Below, one piece after another: positions 60,562-64,000 of a stretch of DNA of 64,000 nucleotides (position 1 is its first letter; every line of letters starts with the position of its first letter). A program made the translations under genes and the position numbers. The notes below the pieces were generated by a model. It saw only the letters and a list, made by a program, of their open reading frames with translations, was not told the origin of the DNA and made no database searches. This DNA is from an uncultured Williamsia sp. (lineage in GTDB: Bacteria > Actinomycetota > Actinomycetes > Mycobacteriales > Mycobacteriaceae), in the NCBI RefSeq assembly GCF_947494875.1, contig NZ_CANLWM010000006.1, positions 62,001 to 126,000 on the forward strand. The letters are read 5' to 3'.

Positions 60562-60989
60562 GCGGCGCCCGCGTCGTGCGGACCGTCGTGACCGACGCCG
60601 TCCTCGACCCCGACGAGCACCAGCGGGCCGTCGCCGACGACGCCGCCGGCGCGATCGTGTGCTTCACCGGGGCCGTGCGCGACCACGACAGCGCGCGCTC
60701 GGTGCGCGCGCTGCACTACACGGCCCATCCGACGGCGGATCAGGTGCTCGCCGACGTGGTCGCGGGCATCGCGGCACAGTCCGACGGGGTCCGCGCCGTC
60801 GCCGTCTCGCACCGGGTCGGGGACCTGGCGATCGGTGACGTGGCGTTCGTCGTGGCGGTCGCCGCCGACCATCGTCGCGCGGCCTTCGAGACCTGCTCGC
60901 GTCTCGTCGACGACGTGAAGGCCGCGCTGCCGGTCTGGAAGCACCAGCACTTCGCCGACGGCACCGACGAATGGGTCGGCTCCGCCTGA
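60558..60989 (+). CDS. moaE: Molybdopterin synthase catalytic subunit MoaE
   Basis: This 143-residue subunit overlaps mog by 4 bp. It carries the MoaE blocks GAIVCFTGAVRDHDSARSV, YTAHPTADQVL, VSHRVGDLAIGDVAFVVAV, and the active-site lysine in PVWKHQHFADGTDEWV. It transfers sulfur from MoaD to precursor Z. The 21-bp repeat array begins 15 bp after its stop. Confidence 0.97.
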   Translation: MSGARVVRTVVTDAVLDPDEHQRAVADDAAGAIVCFTGAVRDHDSARSVRALHYTAHPTADQVLADVVAGIAAQSDGVRAVAVSHRVGDLAIGDVAFVVAVAADHRRAAFETCSRLVDDVKAALPVWKHQHFADGTDEWVGSA

Positions 60990-61004
60990 CTTGGCACCCC
61001 ACCG

Positions 61005-61119
61005 CGTCGAGTGGGCGGTCGGAGACGTCGAGTGTGCGGTAGGAGCAGTCGAGTGGGCGTCTGCTGCCCACTGGACGCGTCCGAGCGCCCACTCGACGCC
61101 TCCGACTGCCCACTCGACG
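61005..61119. repeat. Second head-to-head array of the 21-bp repeat family (three forward, three inverted)
   Basis: Forward units start at 61005, 61026 and 61047 (core CGTCGAGTGGGC). Inverted units start at 61066, 61087 and 61108 (GCCCACTCGACG-n-CTCCGACT pattern; the last one is partial). Unit length is exactly 21 bp, and the inverted unit agrees with the array at 48481 in the pattern GCCCA-n4-ACG-n-CTCCGA-n-T. As there, it lies between the ends of two convergent genes, moaE and rpfA. Confidence 0.85.
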
Positions 61120-61184
61120 GGTGAGGGCGGCGGGAACCGGGAACCGGGAACCGGGAAGCACGGGGGCTGTGGAATGGAAAAGGA

Positions 61185-61214
61185 CCCCGCACGGACCAGA
61201 GGTCTCGTGCGGGG
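61185..61214. terminator. Hairpin terminator of the rpfA gene
   Basis: CCCCGCACG and CGTGCGGGG are exact complements around a 12-base loop. On the minus strand the hairpin is followed by TCCTTTTCC, a short T-rich tract, so it fits termination of rpfA transcription, 39 bases after its stop. Confidence 0.8.
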
Positions 61215-61252
61215 CCCTTCGTCTGTGTGGCCCTGCTCAGATCACGGGGTGA

Positions 61253-61879
61253 TCACTGGAAGGGGATCAGTCCCTTGTTCTGGTTGAACAGGGCGATCTG
61301 GTCGGCGGAGAGGGTGATGCCGCTGCGCTTGGCCTGCTCCCACAGTCCGACGATCGCCGGGTCGATCTTGTTCTGCTTCTGGGCGTTCTCGACGATCTCG
61401 TCGACCTGCTTCTTCACGTCGTCGGTCGACTTGGCGACCTGATCCTTCACGTCCTGGACCGAGGGCAGCTTCGGCGCCTTCGGCAGGTCGGTCGGGGCGG
61501 AACGCGGGGTCGGCGCGCCGAGGCCGGTGCCGCACACGGGCCAGGCACCCTTGCCCTGGCCGGCGAGCACGCGCTCGGCGACGGTGATCTGCTGCTCCTT
61601 GGTGGCCTGATTGGCGGTCGGCGCGAACTCGGTGCCGCCGTGGCCGGCCCAGGTGCTCGGGCTGAACTGCAGGCCGCCCTGGTAACCGTTGCCGGTGTTG
61701 ATGGCCCAGTTGCCGCCCGACTCGCACTGGGCGACCTGGTTCCACTGGTCGTCGGTGGCCGCGGAGGCGGCGCCGACACCGAAGAAGGCGCTCGCGCCGC
61801 CGCCGATGACGGCGGAGGTGAGAACGACCTTGGCGGCGGTACGGGTGGCGGAGGACTGCTTGCGATGACGTCCGGACAT
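61253..61879 (-). CDS. rpfA: Resuscitation-promoting factor, RpfA-like
   Basis: The 208-residue precursor starts at ATG 61879. A signal peptide ends at ASA-AT (residue 40). Residues 42-118 form the Rpf lytic transglycosylase-like domain: catalytic E53 in QCESGGNW, the C52-C116 disulphide pair, [14 protein letters not shown] and GAWPVCG. The C-terminal 80 residues are a charged, helical tail ending NQNKGLIPF. It cleaves peptidoglycan outside the cell and wakes dormant cells. Location between moaE and moaD matches M. tuberculosis rpfA. A riboswitch-like leader and a CRP-type site lie upstream. Confidence 0.96.
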   Translation of the reverse strand: MSGRHRKQSSATRTAAKVVLTSAVIGGGASAFFGVGAASAATDDQWNQVAQCESGGNWAINTGNGYQGGLQFSPSTWAGHGGTEFAPTANQATKEQQITVAERVLAGQGKGAWPVCGTGLGAPTPRSAPTDLPKAPKLPSVQDVKDQVAKSTDDVKKQVDEIVENAQKQNKIDPAIVGLWEQAKRSGITLSADQIALFNQNKGLIPFQ

Positions 61880-61899
61880 AGGTGCTGTTTTTCCTCTCC

Positions 61900-62030
61900 C
61901 CACGCGCCTGCGAGGTGAGCTGTCGGGTTCGGGCTGAGAGGTTGCCCGGCTCCGCGTCGCGGAGCTTCACCCCAAGGGATCCGGATCTCGCGATCCGGCC
62001 CGATCCTCGTCGACCCCGTTCACCGTCTGG
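61900..62030 (-). ncRNA. c-di-AMP riboswitch (ydaO/yuaA type) in the rpfA leader
   Basis: On the minus strand the leader contains GGGGTGAAGC, a GC hairpin (CTCCGCG/CGCGGAG), GCCGGGCAACCTCTCAGCCC, GAACCCGACAGCTCACC and GCAGGCG. These are the conserved blocks of the ydaO c-di-AMP riboswitch as found before rpf genes in actinobacteria. The element ends about 20-25 bases before the start codon. Boundaries are approximate, especially on the 5' side. Confidence 0.85.
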
Positions 62031-62306
62031 TGTCCGTCGACGAGGTGGGTCCCCCGTCCTCGTTCCTGAAGTCTGGTCTGACGTGGCCCTGTCCGTGGAA
62101 CGAGGTTCGGCGCGGTGAACAGGGCCTGGCTTGGTGGTGGCCACGGGTGTGACCGCCACGGACGCTACGTGGTCGACGGCGCCGAGTCATACCTTCGGGT
62201 GACGCATGTCCGCGCCTGTCAGGGCCGTGTTTCGACGGCGTGACCGCGTCGATGCTGGTGAGCGCGTCGATACCCATCCCGTATCCGATCCGTGACCCCA
62301 CCGTTA
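62031..62306 (-). promoter_or_regulatory. Upstream leader/promoter region of rpfA
   Basis: This stretch between the riboswitch and the CRP-type site holds no credible gene. A possible -10 box on the minus strand is TATGAC at 62186-62191. The transcript would then have a leader of about 300 bases, as is usual for riboswitch-controlled rpf genes. Confidence 0.4.
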
Positions 62307-62322
62307 TGTGAAGAACCTCACA
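62307..62322. promoter_or_regulatory. Perfect CRP/cAMP-receptor site TGTGA-N6-TCACA upstream of rpfA
   Basis: TGTGA-AGAACC-TCACA matches the CRP consensus exactly. It lies about 430 bp upstream of the rpfA start and about 110 bp downstream of the moaD stop. In M. tuberculosis the CRP homologue Rv3676 activates rpfA, so a conserved role is likely. The rest of 62323-62433 shows no feature. Confidence 0.75.
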
Positions 62323-62433
62323 GTTCTCGCGACACGCTGCGGGAAGAAATCAGCCGTGATCCGCGCCCACCGGTGTTCGATGATGTGCCACACACGATTT
62401 CGCAGATCGGACCATCGGGACGAGCCCGACGGG

Positions 62434-62700
62434 TCAACCGCCTGCGAACGGCGGCAGCACCTCGATGACCGAGGCGTCGCCGAGCGGGATGTCGAACTCG
62501 CGCACCACCACCGAGTCGCGCAGGAACGAGCTCCGGTCGAGGACGCGGGCCAGTCCGGGGTGCGCGGCGCCGAGCTGCGTACGCAGCTGCGTGAGCGTCG
62601 TCGACGGGTCGATCTCGACGACTTCGGATGCGAGCCCGGCGGCGGCCTCCGCGGCCGCGAAGTACCGCACCTCGACGGGGCGCCGTGGCTTTCCGGTCAT
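62434..62700 (-). CDS. moaD: Molybdopterin synthase sulfur carrier subunit MoaD
   Basis: This 88-residue ubiquitin-like protein starts at ATG 62700, overlapping the moaA stop by 4 bp. It ends in the required di-glycine (LPPFAGG), which carries the thiocarboxylate. The N-terminal VEVRYFAAAEAAAG strand and PSTTLTQLRTQL helix are typical. It works with MoaE encoded on the other side of rpfA. Confidence 0.96.
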   Translation of the reverse strand: MTGKPRRPVEVRYFAAAEAAAGLASEVVEIDPSTTLTQLRTQLGAAHPGLARVLDRSSFLRDSVVVREFDIPLGDASVIEVLPPFAGG

Positions 62701-63791
62701 CCGCCGATCGCCGACATCGGACGGTCGGGCTGCAGGAACGACGGGTCGTCGATGGCGTGCCCCGGCAGCTTCCCCCACGACGCGACCCGCCACGCCTGCC
62801 CGACGGCCTCGTCGTCGGCGCCGGCACGGAGCAGTGCGCGCAGGTCGGTCTCGGTGGTGGAGAACAGGCAGGTGCGCACCTGGCCGTCGGCGGTCAGGCG
62901 GGTGCGGTCGCAGTCGCCGCAGAACGGGCGGGTCACCGACGCGATGATCCCGACGCGGGCGGGGACCTCGGCACCATCGGCGTCGACGGCGGTGTGTCCG
63001 TCGACCAGCCACGTCTGGGCCGGTGAGGCCCCCCGGGGGCGCGGGTCGGGGAGCAGCTCGAAGTCCCGCGAGAGCCGCTCGTGGATCTGTGTGGCCGTGA
63101 TCATCCGCTCCCGCGACCACGCGTGGTCGGCGTCGAGCGGCATCTGCTCGATGATCCGCAGCGAGTACCCCTTCTCGAGGCACATGCGGAGCAGGGCAGG
63201 CGCGTCCTCGAGGCCCCCGTCGGGATCGAGGACCGCGTTGACCTTAACCGGACGCAGGCCGGCCTCGTGGGCGGCGGCCAGTCCGTCGAGGACGTCGTGC
63301 AGCCGGTCGCGGCGGGTGATCGCGGCGAAGCGCTCACGGTCGACGGTGTCCAGGGAGACGTTCACGCGGGACAGGCCGGCGTCGGCGAGGGCGCGGGCGT
63401 GGCGACGCAGCGACAGCCCGTTCGTCGTCACCGACATCTCGGGCGCGTCCGGCAGTGCGCTCACGGCGCCGACGATGTCGACGAGGTCGCGGCGGAGCAA
63501 CGGCTCACCACCGGTGAACCGCACCGACGTCACCCCGAACTCGTCGACCGCGATCCGGATGAGGCGGACCATCTCCGTCGCGGACAGCAACTCGGTGTCC
63601 GGCATCCAGTCGAGGCCGTCGGCGGGCATGCAGTACGTGCAGCGCAGATTGCACCGGTCGGTCACCGACACCCGCAGGTCACGCGTCACCCGGCCGTGGG
63701 TGTCCACCATGGGTCCGGCCGTCGGCATGCCCGTGACGTCGGGCTGTCGGGGCGACGCCGCGACGGGCATGCCCAGGCCGATGGAGGTCAT
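62697..63791 (-). CDS. moaA: GTP 3',8-cyclase MoaA
   Basis: This 364-residue radical SAM enzyme has the N-terminal cluster motif C47-x3-C51-x2-C54, FTGGEPLLR for SAM binding, and the C-terminal second cluster in RPFCGDCDRTRLTADGQVRTC-type spacing. It ends in GG (SAIGG), needed for activity. It catalyses the first step of molybdenum cofactor synthesis with MoaC. The start ATG overlaps the upstream flavin reductase stop. Confidence 0.97.
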   Translation of the reverse strand: MTSIGLGMPVAASPRQPDVTGMPTAGPMVDTHGRVTRDLRVSVTDRCNLRCTYCMPADGLDWMPDTELLSATEMVRLIRIAVDEFGVTSVRFTGGEPLLRRDLVDIVGAVSALPDAPEMSVTTNGLSLRRHARALADAGLSRVNVSLDTVDRERFAAITRRDRLHDVLDGLAAAHEAGLRPVKVNAVLDPDGGLEDAPALLRMCLEKGYSLRIIEQMPLDADHAWSRERMITATQIHERLSRDFELLPDPRPRGASPAQTWLVDGHTAVDADGAEVPARVGIIASVTRPFCGDCDRTRLTADGQVRTCLFSTTETDLRALLRAGADDEAVGQAWRVASWGKLPGHAIDDPSFLQPDRPMSAIGG

Positions 63792-64000
63792 CCCCCCAGC
63801 GTAGACGTCTCCGAGCGGGCTTCCAGGGCACGGAAGGTGCTGGCGTGGAACACCAGAGGCTCCACCGACGGATCGGCGTCGAGCGTGTCGATCCGCAGCA
63901 GCACCAGGACGTGGTCCCCCGCGGGCACCTCGTTGTAGACGGTGCAGTCGAGGACGGCGGCCGCGCCGGGCACGAACACCGACCCGGTGTCGGCGACGAG
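63788..64000 (-). CDS. Flavin reductase family protein, C-terminal part (cut by window end)
   Basis: The frame is open to base 64000, so the start is outside; 70 residues are visible. They contain the FMN-binding split-barrel end: a cysteine-led strand (AAVLDCTVYNEVPAGDHVLVLLRIDTL) and PLVFHASTFRALE. Such proteins supply reduced flavin to oxygenases. The end overlaps moaA by 4 bp. Confidence 0.85.
   Translation of the reverse strand, partial: LVADTGSVFVPGAAAVLDCTVYNEVPAGDHVLVLLRIDTLDADPSVEPLVFHASTFRALEARSETSTLGG

Noticed and set aside
61131-61157. Short tandem repeat GGGAACC next to the rpfA terminator
   Set aside because: It is a small, simple repeat without symmetry or clear relation to the terminator; most likely slippage.
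61240-61254. Palindrome GATCAC-GGG-GTGATC at the rpfA stop
   Set aside because: It overlaps the coding end and is short; the clear terminator is further downstream at 61185.

Overview
The window comes from a high-GC actinobacterium of the order Mycobacteriales. The clearest sign is the right end. From about 52.4 kb to 63.8 kb it has the same gene order as the Mycobacterium tuberculosis dapC / XPB helicase (Rv0861c) / Rv0862c / moaC2-mog-moaE2 / rpfA / moaD2-moaA2 neighbourhood (Rv0858c to Rv0869c). The rpfA homologue also keeps a c-di-AMP riboswitch-like leader and a perfect CRP-type site far upstream. A Gordonia- or Williamsia-like host would fit, but the genus cannot be fixed from this sequence alone.

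Layout. 1-14.2 kb is a catabolic cluster. It holds a Rieske ring-hydroxylating dioxygenase (alpha subunit cut by the window edge, plus beta), a ferredoxin and ferredoxin reductase, a CoA-transferase-like protein, two thiolase-family proteins around an OB-fold/HMG-CoA-synthase-like fusion, a SnoaL-crotonase fusion, an SDR, an acyl-CoA ligase, an MBL-fold hydrolase and a TetR regulator. Most genes from 1 to 9.7 kb overlap by 4-8 bp or lie within 50 bp of each other, so they look like one operon. Together they suggest ring oxygenation followed by CoA-thioester degradation of an aromatic or alicyclic acid; the substrate is unknown. 14.3-22.7 kb carries a GH114-like lipoprotein, an alpha/beta hydrolase, a VOC protein, a citrate transporter (CitMHS) with a CitA/CitB-type two-component system, a secreted protein of 11-residue repeats, an aldo/keto reductase and an HxlR regulator. 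22.7-27.6 kb has tRNA-Lys, a TetR/MFS efflux pair, a tRNA-Glu-Asp-Phe cluster and, next to it, an A/T-richer island with one large GIY-YIG-domain gene. 27.7-35.4 kb is mixed: an alarmone synthetase, a DJ-1 family protein, a permease, a radical SAM protein of the spore-photoproduct-lyase type, a PAS-PAS-GGDEF diguanylate cyclase and a zinc alcohol dehydrogenase. 35.4-42.8 kb is a glycan cluster of two divergent, tightly packed operons (six glycosyltransferase-like proteins and one WcbI-type protein) without any membrane export gene. 42.8-53.6 kb holds an ANTAR-domain gene remnant, a Nudix hydrolase, two TetR genes with clear palindromic operators, YceI, a membrane adenylate cyclase, an LLM oxidoreductase, a Thr/Ser dehydratase-like enzyme, AlkB and an aminotransferase. 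53.7-64 kb holds two tandem LppU-like anchored proteins, the XPB helicase, a helicase-associated protein, molybdopterin genes split around rpfA, and the end of a flavin reductase gene.

The strongest signals that gene calls do not explain lie between genes. Two convergent intergenic regions (48.5-48.7 kb and 61.0-61.1 kb) each contain head-to-head arrays of the same 21-bp repeat family. An identical 12-bp palindrome core sits in the promoters of two unlinked genes (yceI and the LLM oxidoreductase). These two are the best candidates for undescribed elements. The glycan cluster, the GIY-YIG island and the 11-residue-repeat secreted protein are the best candidates for undescribed gene functions.
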